This document shows positions 1 to 8,310 of a DNA stretch of 64,000 nucleotides, in pieces. How positions within the stretch are numbered: position 1 is the first letter of the stretch; each line of letters starts with the position of its first letter. Both the position numbers and the translations under genes were made by a program. The notes beneath the pieces were generated by a model. It saw only the letters and a program-made list of their open reading frames with translations. It made no database searches and had not been told where the DNA came from. This DNA is from UBA6168 sp964508135 (GTDB lineage Bacteria; Bacteroidota; Bacteroidia; Chitinophagales; Saprospiraceae): contig CAZDSU010000013.1 of the NCBI GenBank assembly GCA_964508135.1, positions 1 through 64,000 on the forward strand, in the 5' to 3' direction.

Positions 1-132
1 GATGAACAACTTTGTCGCTGCATCATAAAAGAGGGACAAAACGCTGCTGCACCCTAGCCAAAGTATGGTGTATATTGCATCAATTAGGATAATGATGAAT
101 AGGCAATAATAGGTTTTAAAACAGCCTCTAAC

Positions 133-195
133 GATTCCTGAATTGTACCCCAAGATTCCCGATTTGTGCGACAACTTTCCCGAATTGTGCGACAC
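133..195. repeat. Three imperfect 21-bp tandem repeats
   Basis: Three head-to-tail copies begin at 133, 154 and 175. Each has the form GATTCCCGATTTGTGCGACA with small changes. The exact 21-bp period gives a 7-residue repeat in open frames on either strand, but I see no reason to call it coding. It lies just upstream of the promoter-like box of the first gene. It resembles the other short-word tracts in this window (see findings). Confidence 0.7.
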
Positions 196-218
196 TTAAC
201 GCTACCGATGGGCATAAC
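184..218 (+). promoter_or_regulatory. Bacteroidota-type promoter for the 304 gene
   Basis: TAACTTTG at 211-218 fits the Bacteroidota -7 consensus TAnnTTTG. A TTG-containing -33 candidate lies at about 184-186, slightly further upstream than usual. Transcription would start near 225, giving a leader of about 80 nt. This is a consensus match only. Confidence 0.35.
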
Positions 219-303
219 TTTGTGAAAGAAAGGACCCAATGCCGCACTTTTTGGACGAGAGACGGCAAGGGCCCTTTTGTTAACTAAATAACTCAACAAA
301 AGT

Positions 304-1437
304 ATGAAAAAATCAAAGATTCTTGGGTTTTCCGTCATGGCAGTCGCAGCCGCTGCCATGGTTTTTCTCGTTTTTTCCTGTAAGAAGGAGATGGCCACGA
401 TAGCCACAACGGAGGGCTTTTCTTCCGGATGCGATTATCTGTACGGGACAAAAGGTTACATTGTGCAGGAGGACGGCATCATTAACTTTCAAAATGCCAC
501 CACGTTTTCTGCCCTTATAGACACTGTGCCTACGTGGAGCGACAGTGCTTTTGTGGCGTGGGAGACAAGCCTTGGCTCGAACACAGCTTATGGCAACTAC
601 ATCGAAGCGGATAACGCCCTGACCGCTTTTATGACGCCTTACGAAAACGACACCGTTACTACGGAAGCGGCTTTTCAGCCGACTTTCAACGCTTTCGCCC
701 AGAGCAAGGCCCATTTGGCATCCGTAACAACCGAGGGTGTCGAGCCATACTTTACTTTCCCTTTCTATTACTTCGTTAACGAGGATGGTATTTACCGTAT
801 TTGCAGCCAAGAGTACAGCGTTCAAGGCAGCTTGCTACTTTCCTATCCCGTCGGAAAACAGGATTTGGTGAAGGAGTGGAACGGTCAGGTCGGCGAGTTT
901 GGCGAATTGAGGGTGCAGCAGATACGAACGGCCCGGTCAAGCGAAGGAATTCAAGAACGGGATGAGGAATTTCAAGCAAACTGCACAGCCACACTGGATG
1001 GCAATAGTAAAAAACGAATCAAAGTTTGGTGGGATTCAAGTTCATTTCATGAATACAATATTCCTGATGCCCCTGACGGTTCATCTTCAGGTGTGGACGG
1101 TTATTGGTGGGCGCATCAAGTTGAAATAAAAGCCCAAAAGAAATGGCTGGGGATTTGGTGGAGTGATACAAGGCACATTGCCGTCGCTGTAAACGGAACA
1201 ATTACGAATAGGCACCAACACGAAGCTATCAACTATTCGAATACCGTTCCCGTCAGTTTTTTTAAGTGTAAGCATGCACATAGCATCAAGGAAAAGTTCG
1301 CAAGTGAAAATCTCCTTTCTTATACTCAATCGACTCTGAACAATTTCGCAATGAACTTGACTGTGACAGGCACCAACCGCCGGACAGATTGCATAGAGAT
1401 ACAAGCAACCTGTACAATGAACTTAGTCAACAATTAA
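304..1437 (+). CDS. Lipoprotein of unknown function
   Basis: This 377-residue protein starts with a basic n-region and an Ala/Val/Phe-rich hydrophobic segment, ending in the lipobox-like VFSC (Cys26), so it is predicted to be an SPII lipoprotein. The mature part contains several Cys residues, a Trp-rich stretch around residues 240-295 (VWWDSSS, GYWWAHQ, LGIWWSD) and a C-terminal Thr/Asn-rich segment. I do not recognise a named family. It is followed 83 bp downstream by an outer-membrane barrel gene on the same strand, so both may belong to a surface-associated cluster. Composition is a little more AT-rich than the uvrA region. Confidence 0.8.
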   Translation: MKKSKILGFSVMAVAAAAMVFLVFSCKKEMATIATTEGFSSGCDYLYGTKGYIVQEDGIINFQNATTFSALIDTVPTWSDSAFVAWETSLGSNTAYGNYIEADNALTAFMTPYENDTVTTEAAFQPTFNAFAQSKAHLASVTTEGVEPYFTFPFYYFVNEDGIYRICSQEYSVQGSLLLSYPVGKQDLVKEWNGQVGEFGELRVQQIRTARSSEGIQERDEEFQANCTATLDGNSKKRIKVWWDSSSFHEYNIPDAPDGSSSGVDGYWWAHQVEIKAQKKWLGIWWSDTRHIAVAVNGTITNRHQHEAINYSNTVPVSFFKCKHAHSIKEKFASENLLSYTQSTLNNFAMNLTVTGTNRRTDCIEIQATCTMNLVNN

Positions 1438-1520
1438 CAAAGCGAAACCGTGGGCACTAAAAGAAAGCCGTCCAATTTCTTTTAGTGCTTACGGTATCTT
1501 TTTTTACTTACATTTTTGAG

Positions 1521-2177
1521 ATGAAAAACGGATTGCTACTTATTTTTATAGCGCTGTACTCTCAGCATTTAATTGCACAATCGTTCTTCACCGTTGGTAC
1601 GAACTACTCTACCTTGTCCTATTGGCATTCTTTTCCATTTGGGAAACAAAAACCGGAGAATTTCAAGTTGACACCTTCATTAGGATACGGCTATCATTTC
1701 AAAATCAATGATAGGTTGACCTATGAACCCGGAATTTCTTTGGGCGATTTGGGCGGTATAAATTATCCTCATAAACCAAGGACAGTTTATGCCATATATG
1801 CCCTTTCATTAAACCAGTTTGTCGATTTCAGGCCGTTGAAGTGGTTTTCATTTGGGCTTTCACCATCCGTCAATTACAATATATACGCTGGAATAACAGG
1901 TAAAAACCTGCATGTTGGTTCAAACGGTGCCGTTTATTCTGAGGAAAAATTGATTAATTGGAAAGATGCATCAGAAAGTTATAAATTGAACAGGTTTGTT
2001 TTTTCCATAGTGCCACGTATTTCTTTTCACTTAAAAGATAGATGGAGCATGGCTATTTTCTACAGGTGTGATTTGAATTCTGTGGGATACCCCATCAGGG
2101 TCTTAAATAATAACCTAAGAGGTTATGGCGTAGGAGCCAATTTGAGGTATCTCTTGAAAAAAAGCAAGCAATCCTGA
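1521..2177 (+). CDS. Outer-membrane beta-barrel protein
   Basis: The start chosen is ATG 1521, because the following residues form a clean signal peptide (MKNGLLLIFIALYSQHLIAQ, cleavage after LIAQ). The upstream in-frame extension from 1485 would bury it. The mature chain of about 198 residues alternates aromatic and polar residues in short strands (YGYHFKIND, FRPLKWFSFGLSP, MAIFYRCDLNS) and ends in a strand plus a basic tail, as in PorT/OMP_b-brl small barrels of Bacteroidota. Its role is unknown. It lies between two lipoproteins, consistent with an envelope function. Confidence 0.7.
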   Translation: MKNGLLLIFIALYSQHLIAQSFFTVGTNYSTLSYWHSFPFGKQKPENFKLTPSLGYGYHFKINDRLTYEPGISLGDLGGINYPHKPRTVYAIYALSLNQFVDFRPLKWFSFGLSPSVNYNIYAGITGKNLHVGSNGAVYSEEKLINWKDASESYKLNRFVFSIVPRISFHLKDRWSMAIFYRCDLNSVGYPIRVLNNNLRGYGVGANLRYLLKKSKQS

Positions 2178-2224
2178 GTATTTGGTTCTTTGTACAGTAC
2201 AATCATTAAAATCGCAGTCTAATC

Positions 2225-2782
2225 ATGAAAAAAATCAAGAGCGTTTTTTTATTACTCTTCACGGTTTCCATCTGCTTTCAATGCCAAGATGATGACCCAA
2301 AGCAGCCAAGCGACCCATATGTGGGCTGCTGTGGAACCGACCCCGTGGAATTTACCATCGGGAATGCCAAGCTCTTTGTCCCCAACGCCTTTACACCAAA
2401 TGGCGATGGGATAAACGATATTTTTTTTCCTACTTTCAACGACAAGGCTTCAAAAATTGAAGTGTTTCAGATTTCAAGCCCAGAGCTTGGAATCATCTAT
2501 TTTACTTCGGAGGTAGATAAACAAAACCCAATAATAAATGGATGGAATGGCATAGATGCTGATGGTAAAAAATATTCTGGGCCTTTTAGTTACGCAATGA
2601 CGGTTACGGATGATACAGGTTATCTACAGTCGTTTAGTGGTTCAGCTTGCAGCATTACTTGCGATTCCTTTGCGACAGTTTTTAAGACCAAAACAGGCTG
2701 TTTCTTTCCTGTCCAATCTGACGGGAATGGAGGGCTTGACGCCAGTTTGCCCTCCCTTGAAGATGATTGCTTTGGTAACTAA
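2225..2782 (+). CDS. Lipoprotein consisting mainly of a type-B T9SS-like (CHU_C) domain
   Basis: The 185-residue precursor has a lipoprotein signal (FTVSICFQC, Cys20). The motif VPNAFTPNGDGINDIFFP lies at about residues 57-74, followed by a WNGIDADGKKYSGPFSYAMTV segment. This is the diagnostic core of the gliding-motility-associated C-terminal domain (TIGR04131, T9SS type B sorting). That domain normally ends large secreted proteins. Here it stands almost alone behind a lipoprotein signal and carries a 60-residue Cys-containing extension after it. Possibilities are a decoy, a component interacting with the sorting machinery, or a remnant of a longer protein. Confidence 0.75.
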   Translation: MKKIKSVFLLLFTVSICFQCQDDDPKQPSDPYVGCCGTDPVEFTIGNAKLFVPNAFTPNGDGINDIFFPTFNDKASKIEVFQISSPELGIIYFTSEVDKQNPIINGWNGIDADGKKYSGPFSYAMTVTDDTGYLQSFSGSACSITCDSFATVFKTKTGCFFPVQSDGNGGLDASLPSLEDDCFGN

Positions 2783-2931
2783 CAATCCTATTCTGGCAAT
2801 CAACTCCTGCCGCTTTTTGGCATCCGTCCGCACCATCCATTGACAGCATTAAGTGACCATAAAATATAAAACCTTGCGGAACAGCCCGTAGCACTTACCC
2901 TCGGAACGATGAAATAAACGCCGCTAACAAC

Positions 2932-2998
2932 GCACTCCCGACCATGCCGCCCAAGCCCAACCCGCAAGCCCAACGCAGGGCGGCACGGGCGTGAGTGC
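2932..2998. repeat. Imperfect inverted repeat, 21-bp arms
   Basis: The arms are 2932-2952 and 2978-2998 with three mismatches, separated by 25 bp. They are preceded by CCGCTAACAACGC. The stem carries G/C-rich arms without a T-run, so it is not a canonical terminator. A resemblance to integron attC sites was considered, but the core-site consensus is not convincing. Confidence 0.6.
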
Positions 2999-3130
2999 CA
3001 CCGTCCAAGGCAGTTTCAGCAAAACCTAAGTCCCTAAGCTCTTGCAAGTATTTAGGTGTTCAGTCCTATCGCTGGGCTTTTGTTTCAGCCCAAATGTCCC
3101 ACCACCAAAAATTGCACCGTCAGAAAAACT

Positions 3131-3185
3131 TTGAGTAAAATATCTCAACTTATTGAGTAAATTTGCTCAACTTATTGAGTAAATT
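3131..3185. promoter_or_regulatory. 22-bp periodic TTGAGTAAA operator-like repeat
   Basis: TTGAGTAAA occurs at 3131, 3153 and 3175, exactly 22 bp (about two helical turns) apart. Each interval also contains CTCAA, so the array forms overlapping dyads of the form TTGAG-N8-CTCAA. A TAAATTTG box (TAnnTTTG type) at 3158-3165 lies inside it. The last repeat ends about 10 bp before the ATPase start at 3193. This arrangement suggests cooperative binding of a regulator over the promoter. Confidence 0.55.
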
Positions 3186-3192
3186 CTTTTTC

Positions 3193-4377
3193 ATGTTCCA
3201 ACGTCCTCATTTTCAATCACTTATAAGTCGACTGAACGAACCAAGAGCCTTTATCCAAGTGCTGGCCGGGCCAAGGCAGGTAGGCAAAACGACGCTTGTT
3301 GGGCAGTTGTTGGCGGCAAGCAGCATTCCGAGCTACAATGTTTCCGCTGATGGCGTGGCCAATGTCGGTACTGCTTGGCTCGACCAGCAGTGGGAAACTG
3401 CGAGGATAAAATTCCGCCAATCTGGGGCAACGGAATTCATTTTAGCCGTGGACGAGATTCAGAAAATCCCGAATTGGAGCGAAACGGTCAAAGCGAACTG
3501 GGACGCCGATACCCGCACCAATTTGCCGTTGAAGGTCATTTTGCTTGGCTCATCCCGTCTGTTGCTCCAGCAGGGGTTGACCGAATCGCTGGCGGGACGC
3601 TTCGAAATGACCTACATCGGCCATTGGTCGCTGACGGAAATGAAGTCGGCCTTTGGTTTTTCCGCCGAGCAGTTTGCGTGGTTTGGCGGCTACCCAGGTG
3701 CCGCTCGTTTGGTGGAGGACGAACCTCGCTGGAAAAGATACGTTCACGACTCCCTCATTGATCCCAGTATTTCCAGGGACATACTTTCGCTGACAAGGGT
3801 GGACAAGCCCGCCCTGTTGCGGCGGTTGTTTGAGCTTGGTTGCTTGTATTCGGGGCAGGTGATGGCGCTCAACAAGCTGCTCGGCCAACTCCTCGACGCC
3901 GGGAATGTCACCACTTTGGCGCATTACCTGACCCTGTTGGATTCCGCCGGGCTGTTGGGTGGATTGGAGAAATACAGCGGGGCCGTCATCCGGCAGCGGC
4001 AAAGCAGCCCCAAGTTTCAGGTTCACAATACGGCGCTGATTGGCGGCCAAGCCCCTGAAATGTTCAAGGAAATCAAGGCCATCCCTGAAAAATGGGGCAG
4101 GGTCGTCGAGTCGGCCACCGGTGCGCACCTGCTCAACCATGCCCGTGAAGCAGGCTACCAACTTTACTACTGGCGGGAGGGCAACCACGAGGTGGACTTC
4201 GTGATGCAGCACCGGGGGAAAATGCTTGCCATCGAAGTGAAAAGCGGAACTTTGCGCAGCACGGCTGGCATGGAGGTTTTTCGGAAAAGCTTCAACCCTG
4301 ACAAGATAATGCTCGTAGGAACGGGCGGCTTGCCTTGGGAGGAGTTTTTGGGGATAAATCCAGTTGAGTTGTTTTGA
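3193..4377 (+). CDS. AAA_14/DUF4143-family ATPase
   Basis: The start chosen is ATG 3193 (MFQRPHFQSLI). An in-frame TTG at 3163 falls inside the operator-like repeat and is unlikely. The protein is about 394 residues, as usual for the family. The Walker A is AGPRQVGKTTL near residues 25-35 and the Walker B is LAVDEIQKIP near residue 90. A winged-helix/DUF4143 region follows (HYLTLLDSAGLLGGLEKY). The C-terminal part YYWREGNHEVDFVMQH...LAIEVKSG is a restriction-endonuclease-like fold with D, E and K in the typical order. The family is abundant in Bacteroidota and archaea and its cellular role is unresolved. A mobile or conflict-related role is an inference. Confidence 0.9.
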   Translation: MFQRPHFQSLISRLNEPRAFIQVLAGPRQVGKTTLVGQLLAASSIPSYNVSADGVANVGTAWLDQQWETARIKFRQSGATEFILAVDEIQKIPNWSETVKANWDADTRTNLPLKVILLGSSRLLLQQGLTESLAGRFEMTYIGHWSLTEMKSAFGFSAEQFAWFGGYPGAARLVEDEPRWKRYVHDSLIDPSISRDILSLTRVDKPALLRRLFELGCLYSGQVMALNKLLGQLLDAGNVTTLAHYLTLLDSAGLLGGLEKYSGAVIRQRQSSPKFQVHNTALIGGQAPEMFKEIKAIPEKWGRVVESATGAHLLNHAREAGYQLYYWREGNHEVDFVMQHRGKMLAIEVKSGTLRSTAGMEVFRKSFNPDKIMLVGTGGLPWEEFLGINPVELF

Positions 4378-4548
4378 AAAAAGTGCGAGAAAAGCCCGGT
4401 TTATAGATTTACCAAGCTCCCAAAAAAACCTAACTTCGCCCCCCGTGTTTAACAAGCGCCCAGGCTTGCAAGAGAGAAGGAACGAATGATGGAATGAGTG
4501 AATAACGCTTGTCCCACGCCTTTTTTCAACAATAACAAAAGAGCATAA

Positions 4549-7500
4549 ATGTCCAACATCACCGACGTTACCCCGACCTTGAATCCGCAATCCGCAATCC
4601 AAAATCCGCAATCCATAAGGAACACCATCTTCATCAAGGGCGCCCGTGCCAACAACTTGAAGAACATTGACCTCGACCTGCCTAAGAACAAGCTCATCGT
4701 CGTGACGGGCGTCAGCGGCAGCGGCAAGTCCAGCATCACGATGGACACGCTGTTTGCCGAAGGCCAAAGGCGCTACGTAGAGAGCCTGAGCAGCTATGCC
4801 CGGCAGTTCCTTGGTCGCATGAAAAAGCCAGACGTGGATTATATCAAGGGCATCTGTCCGGCCATTGCCATCGAGCAGAAGACCAGCACCAGCAATGCCC
4901 GCTCGACCGTGGGCACGCTCACCGAGATTTACGACTACCTCCGATTGCTCTACGCCCGTGCTGGCCGAACTTTTTCCCCTATCAGCGGCGAGGAGGTGAA
5001 GCGCCACAGCGTGACGGACGTGGTGGATTTTATCGAAAAACAGCCGGAAGGCGCTCGGGTACAGTTGTTCATTCCGCTGCCTGTGAAGTACCAAGACCGG
5101 ACACTTTCGCAGGAACTCAACCTGCTTTTGCAAAAAGGTTACTCCCGTGTTTTCTGGGAGGGCGAGCTTCGCCAAATCCAGGACATCATCGAATCGGACG
5201 AGTTTGACCTCAAAAAAACGCTGAACGAATACCAGGACGAGGACATCCGCATCCTCGTTGACCGCTTCATCGTGACGCCCGGCGACGAGGAGAACCGCAA
5301 GCGCATCGGTGACTCCGTGCAGACGGCCCTCTATGAATCAGAAGGACACTGCATGGTTGCCGTTGAAGCAGCAGCCCCAATCCGCAATCCGCAATCTGCA
5401 ATCCGCAATTTCTCAACTCGTTTCGAGCTCGACGGCATGGAGTTCCTCGACCCGACGCCGCAGTTGTTCAACTTCAACAACCCCTTCGGTGCATGTCCGA
5501 CCTGCGAGGGGTTCAGCCGCATCATGGGCATTTCGGAGGAAAAAGTGGTGCCCGACCCCCGCAAGAGTGTTTACGAAGGAGCAGTTGCCTGTTGGGTGGG
5601 CGAGAAGTACGGCGAGTTGTTGAAGGACTTCCTGCGAGTGGCGCACAAATTTGATTTCCCCGTACACAAGCCCTGGCAAGATCTGACGAAAGCGCAGCAG
5701 CGGCTGATTTATACGGGCAACCAATACTTTGAGGGCATCAACGCCTTTTTCAAGGAACTGGAGGCTAATTTGTACAAAATACAAAACCGGGTGATGCTTG
5801 CCCGCTACCGTGGCCGCACCGTCTGTACGACCTGCGGCGGCGGCAGGCTGCGGCCAGAGGCGACTTACGTGAAAGTGGCAGGACGGGCAATCACAGAGTT
5901 GGTGGAAATGCCTGTGGATGAACTGCTGGCTTGGTTTGAAATGATTAGCCCAAGCCCCCCCCTTCCCCCCCCGAAGGGGGTGGTGGAGGCGTCGGTTGGC
6001 CAAGGTTCTAAAATCGTGGATGTTTCCACGGGCCAACTCCCCTCCTTTGGAGGGGCTGGGGGAGGCTTGACCGAACATGAAAGGAAGATAGCTTCGAGGC
6101 TGCTTTTGGAGATAAAAAACCGCCTGCGTTTCATGTGCGACGTGGGGCTTAAATACTTGACCGTCAATCGTTTATCCGCCACCCTGAGCGGCGGCGAGAC
6201 GCAGCGCATCAACCTCACTCGCACCCTTGGCAGCAACCTCACGGCCTCCATGTACATCCTCGACGAGCCGAGCGTGGGCCTGCACCCACGTGACACGGGC
6301 CGCTTGGTGGAGGTGCTGAAAGAACTGCGTGACCTCGGCAACACGGTCGTGGTAGTGGAGCACGAGGAGGACGTCATCAAGGCGGCGGATTACCTCGTGG
6401 ACATCGGCCCAGCGGCGGGCATCCACGGCGGGGAACTGGTCTTCGCCGGGCCTTACGAGGACATTTACAAAGACGCCTCCGAGAGTCTGACGACCAAGTA
6501 CATGAGCGGGCGCATGACCATTCCCGTTCCGAAGCTGAGAAGGAAGGCCGTGAAATGGCTGCACCTCCGGGGCTGCCGCCAGCACAACCTCAAGAACATT
6601 GACATCAAAATCCCGCTGAACACCCTGACCGTGGTGAGCGGCGTCAGCGGCAGCGGCAAGACGACCCTGGTGAAGGACATCCTCTACCCTGCCCTGAAAA
6701 AGCACTACGACGAACCCACCGCCAAAGCGCCCGGCCAGCACAGCGAACTCAGTGGCGACCTCAAGTCGCTGACGCAGGTGGAAATGGTGAACCAAAGCCC
6801 CATCGGGAAGTCGAGCCGGAGCAATCCGGTGACTTATGTGAAGGCTTACGACGCCATCCGCAACCTGATGTCCAACCAGCAATTGAGCAAAATCAGGGGC
6901 TACAAGCCGGGGCATTTCAGCTTCAACGTGGAGGGCGGACGCTGTGAGACCTGTCAGGGCGAAGGCGAGCAGGTCATCGAGATGCAGTTCCTCGCCGACG
7001 TGCGGCTGGAATGTGAGGACTGCAAGGGCAAGCGCTTCAAACCGGAACTGCTTGACGTGCAGTACAAGGGCAAGAACATCTTCGAAATCCTCAGCCTGAG
7101 CGTGGAGGAAGCGCTCGATTTTTTCAAGGACAACAAGGAGGTCATCAACAAAATAAAACCGCTGTTCGACGTGGGCCTCGGCTATGTGCAGCTTGGACAG
7201 AGCAGCAGCACGCTTTCCGGCGGCGAGGCGCAGCGGGTGAAATTGGCCAGCTTCCTGCAAGGCGGCAGCGCCAAGAACCCGCTCCTGTTCATCTTCGACG
7301 AGCCGACCACAGGCCTGCATTTCCACGACATCCGCACCCTGCTCGGCGCCCTGAACGCCCTCGTGGAAAACGGCCACTCGGTGCTGGTGGTGGAGCACAA
7401 CATGGAGGTCATCAAATGCGCCGACTGGGTCATTGACCTTGGGCCGGATGGCGGGAAGGATGGCGGCCACCTTGTTTTTCAAGGTACGCCGGAGGATTTG

Positions 7501-7560
7501 GTGAAGGTGAAGGAGAGTTGGACGGGGAAGTTTTTGAAAGAAAAACTGGGGGTGCAGTAG
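4549..7560 (+). CDS. uvrA: Excinuclease ABC subunit A
   Basis: This is the DNA-damage recognition ATPase of nucleotide excision repair. The first Walker A GVSGSGKSS is at residues 54-62 and the second, GVSGSGKTT, is near 698-706. Two LSGGE signatures (LSGGETQRI, LSGGEAQRV) and the Zn-binding CPTCEGF / CETCQGEGEQ modules are present. Three non-native-looking inserts lie in frame. The words NPQSAIQNPQS near the N-terminus and IRNPQSAIRN at about 277-287 both come from the same ATCCGCAATC repeat. A 40-residue Pro/Gly-rich insert lies at about 466-507, before the first signature helix. The catalytic motifs are intact, so the gene is probably functional. Its 3' end is duplicated twice downstream. 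Confidence 0.97.
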   Translation: MSNITDVTPTLNPQSAIQNPQSIRNTIFIKGARANNLKNIDLDLPKNKLIVVTGVSGSGKSSITMDTLFAEGQRRYVESLSSYARQFLGRMKKPDVDYIKGICPAIAIEQKTSTSNARSTVGTLTEIYDYLRLLYARAGRTFSPISGEEVKRHSVTDVVDFIEKQPEGARVQLFIPLPVKYQDRTLSQELNLLLQKGYSRVFWEGELRQIQDIIESDEFDLKKTLNEYQDEDIRILVDRFIVTPGDEENRKRIGDSVQTALYESEGHCMVAVEAAAPIRNPQSAIRNFSTRFELDGMEFLDPTPQLFNFNNPFGACPTCEGFSRIMGISEEKVVPDPRKSVYEGAVACWVGEKYGELLKDFLRVAHKFDFPVHKPWQDLTKAQQRLIYTGNQYFEGINAFFKELEANLYKIQNRVMLARYRGRTVCTTCGGGRLRPEATYVKVAGRAITELVEMPVDELLAWFEMISPSPPLPPPKGVVEASVGQGSKIVDVSTGQLPSFGGAGGGLTEHERKIASRLLLEIKNRLRFMCDVGLKYLTVNRLSATLSGGETQRINLTRTLGSNLTASMYILDEPSVGLHPRDTGRLVEVLKELRDLGNTVVVVEHEEDVIKAADYLVDIGPAAGIHGGELVFAGPYEDIYKDASESLTTKYMSGRMTIPVPKLRRKAVKWLHLRGCRQHNLKNIDIKIPLNTLTVVSGVSGSGKTTLVKDILYPALKKHYDEPTAKAPGQHSELSGDLKSLTQVEMVNQSPIGKSSRSNPVTYVKAYDAIRNLMSNQQLSKIRGYKPGHFSFNVEGGRCETCQGEGEQVIEMQFLADVRLECEDCKGKRFKPELLDVQYKGKNIFEILSLSVEEALDFFKDNKEVINKIKPLFDVGLGYVQLGQSSSTLSGGEAQRVKLASFLQGGSAKNPLLFIFDEPTTGLHFHDIRTLLGALNALVENGHSVLVVEHNMEVIKCADWVIDLGPDGGKDGGHLVFQGTPEDLVKVKESWTGKFLKEKLGVQ
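4582..4614 (+). repeat. ATCCGCA word tract inside the uvrA 5' end
   Basis: Tandem ATCCGCA(A) words code for NPQSAIQNPQS at the UvrA N-terminus, ahead of the first conserved residues (IFIKGARANNL). The same word recurs in the same orientation at 5379-5409. Confidence 0.8.
5379..5409 (+). repeat. Second ATCCGCA word tract inside uvrA
   Basis: Four copies of AATC(C/T)GC(A) are read in frame as IRNPQSAIRN in a loop between GHCMVAVEAAAP and FSTRFELDGMEF. Other UvrA proteins go directly from one side to the other. Confidence 0.8.
5944..6070 (+). repeat. In-frame G/C-rich insert in uvrA
   Basis: A C-run/G-run element is read in frame as roughly 40 Pro/Gly-rich residues between ELLAWFEM and TEHERKIASRLL. 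It contains an inner inverted repeat (GTTGGCC...GGCCAAC) and outer complementary ends (AGCCCCCC... and ...GGGGGAGGCTT). It resembles the C/G-run inserts at 47597-47624 and 57220-57245. Confidence 0.7.
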
Positions 7561-7620
7561 CATCCTAGTGGAGTACTGTTATTTTCGCAGTATTCTTTCA
7601 CAATTAAATCGCTAGAAAAC

Positions 7621-7845
7621 ATGCCAACAAACGACAACTGGGTAAAGAACCCATCGAGAAACGCAGTACTAATGACGCTGGTAGCTTGGTTTGTAGGAGT
7701 GTCATGGTTACTGCTTTCCATGAGCAATTTTTTTAAAGAAAGTCCTTTCCAAAGCAAGTCCGTCATGCTCTGGTTAGTAATTGTCGGTGCGACTAGCACT
7801 ACAATTTGGGTCTGTAGGAATTATTTCAACAATAAAAAGGGGTAA
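7621..7845 (+). CDS. Small two-helix membrane protein
   Basis: A 74-residue protein with two predicted membrane segments, at about residues 15-35 (AVLMTLVAWFVGVSWLLLSM) and 47-65 (MLWLVIVGATSTTIWVC), and a basic C-terminus (NYFNNKKG). I do not recognise a family. It sits alone between the uvrA stop and the first displaced uvrA-tail copy. It is therefore the first gene of the accessory islet and may be a very small cassette. Confidence 0.6.
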   Translation: MPTNDNWVKNPSRNAVLMTLVAWFVGVSWLLLSMSNFFKESPFQSKSVMLWLVIVGATSTTIWVCRNYFNNKKG

Positions 7846-7856
7846 ATGAATCATCG

Positions 7857-7993
7857 CAGTCTGGCTGTTTGACCTAGGGCCGGATGGGGGGAAGGATGGC
7901 GGCCACCTCGTTTTTCAGTGGACGCCGGAGGATTTGGTGAAGGTGAAGGGGAGTTGGACGGGGAAGTATTTGGGGGAGAAGTTGAAAGGGTGA
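7857..7993 (+). pseudogene. Displaced copy of the uvrA 3' end (version 2)
   Basis: An open frame reading FDLGPDGGKDGGHLVF ... SWTGKYLGEKLKG and a stop reproduces the UvrA C-terminus. Bases 7873-7966 align to uvrA 7437-7530 with only 7 differences in 94. The last residues differ from the resident uvrA (SWTGKFLKEKLGVQ), so this is a diverged allele rather than a fresh duplication. There is no start codon and no upstream uvrA sequence. I read it as a remnant left when DNA entered at the uvrA 3' end. Confidence 0.9.
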
Positions 7994-8046
7994 GTGAATC
8001 AAAAAGCTCAAAAATCCCTTTATCTTTGCTCAAAATCGTATCAAAC

Positions 8047-8310
8047 ATGGTCGTAACTATTCGATTTCAAACGCCAGAGGACTTTAAGTGGATTGGGCCG
8101 CTGATGGAATTGTTGAAGCAGTCCAACGTCAAAGTTGACTTTAAGGGAGGTGCACCAACAAAGCGGGACTCTACTAAAGGCGCATCCAAAAAACAAGCTG
8201 CTACACCCATCACCGAGCAACTTCAAGGTGTTATCAACCTGCCAGAAGGTTTCGATTACAAGACGTTCATGAGTGATGAACTACTGCAAAAATACTTAGC
8301 AAATGGATAA
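8047..8310 (+). CDS. Putative antitoxin of a vapBC-like pair
   Basis: An 87-residue protein starting at ATG 8047, since the longer open frame upstream is the uvrA-tail remnant. The N-terminus MVVTIRFQTPEDFKWIGPLMELL is followed by a Lys-rich disordered middle and a C-terminal LPEGFDYKTFMSDELLQKYLANG. The latter resembles the toxin-binding tail of small Bacteroidota antitoxins encoded before PIN genes. It overlaps the PIN-domain toxin by 8 bp, the usual translational coupling of such pairs. No DNA-binding motif is obvious. Confidence 0.7.
   Translation: MVVTIRFQTPEDFKWIGPLMELLKQSNVKVDFKGGAPTKRDSTKGASKKQAATPITEQLQGVINLPEGFDYKTFMSDELLQKYLANG

Larger units (their letters stand above)
2783..3192. 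other. Intergenic region with a strong inverted repeat and an operator-like repeat
   Basis: No convincing gene is present. It holds a 21-bp-arm inverted repeat at 2932-2998 and the 22-bp periodic repeat at 3131-3185, both listed separately. The remainder shows nothing recognisable. Confidence 0.6.

Noticed and set aside
2932..2998. Integron attC site
   Set aside because: The paired arms are convincing but the terminal core sites do not fit the RYYYAAC/GTTRRRY pattern, and there is no integron integrase or adjacent cassette array.
4378..4548. Riboswitch or small RNA upstream of uvrA
   Set aside because: No recognisable conserved core. A TAACTTCG box near 4431 hints at a promoter but is off consensus, so it is not listed as a feature.
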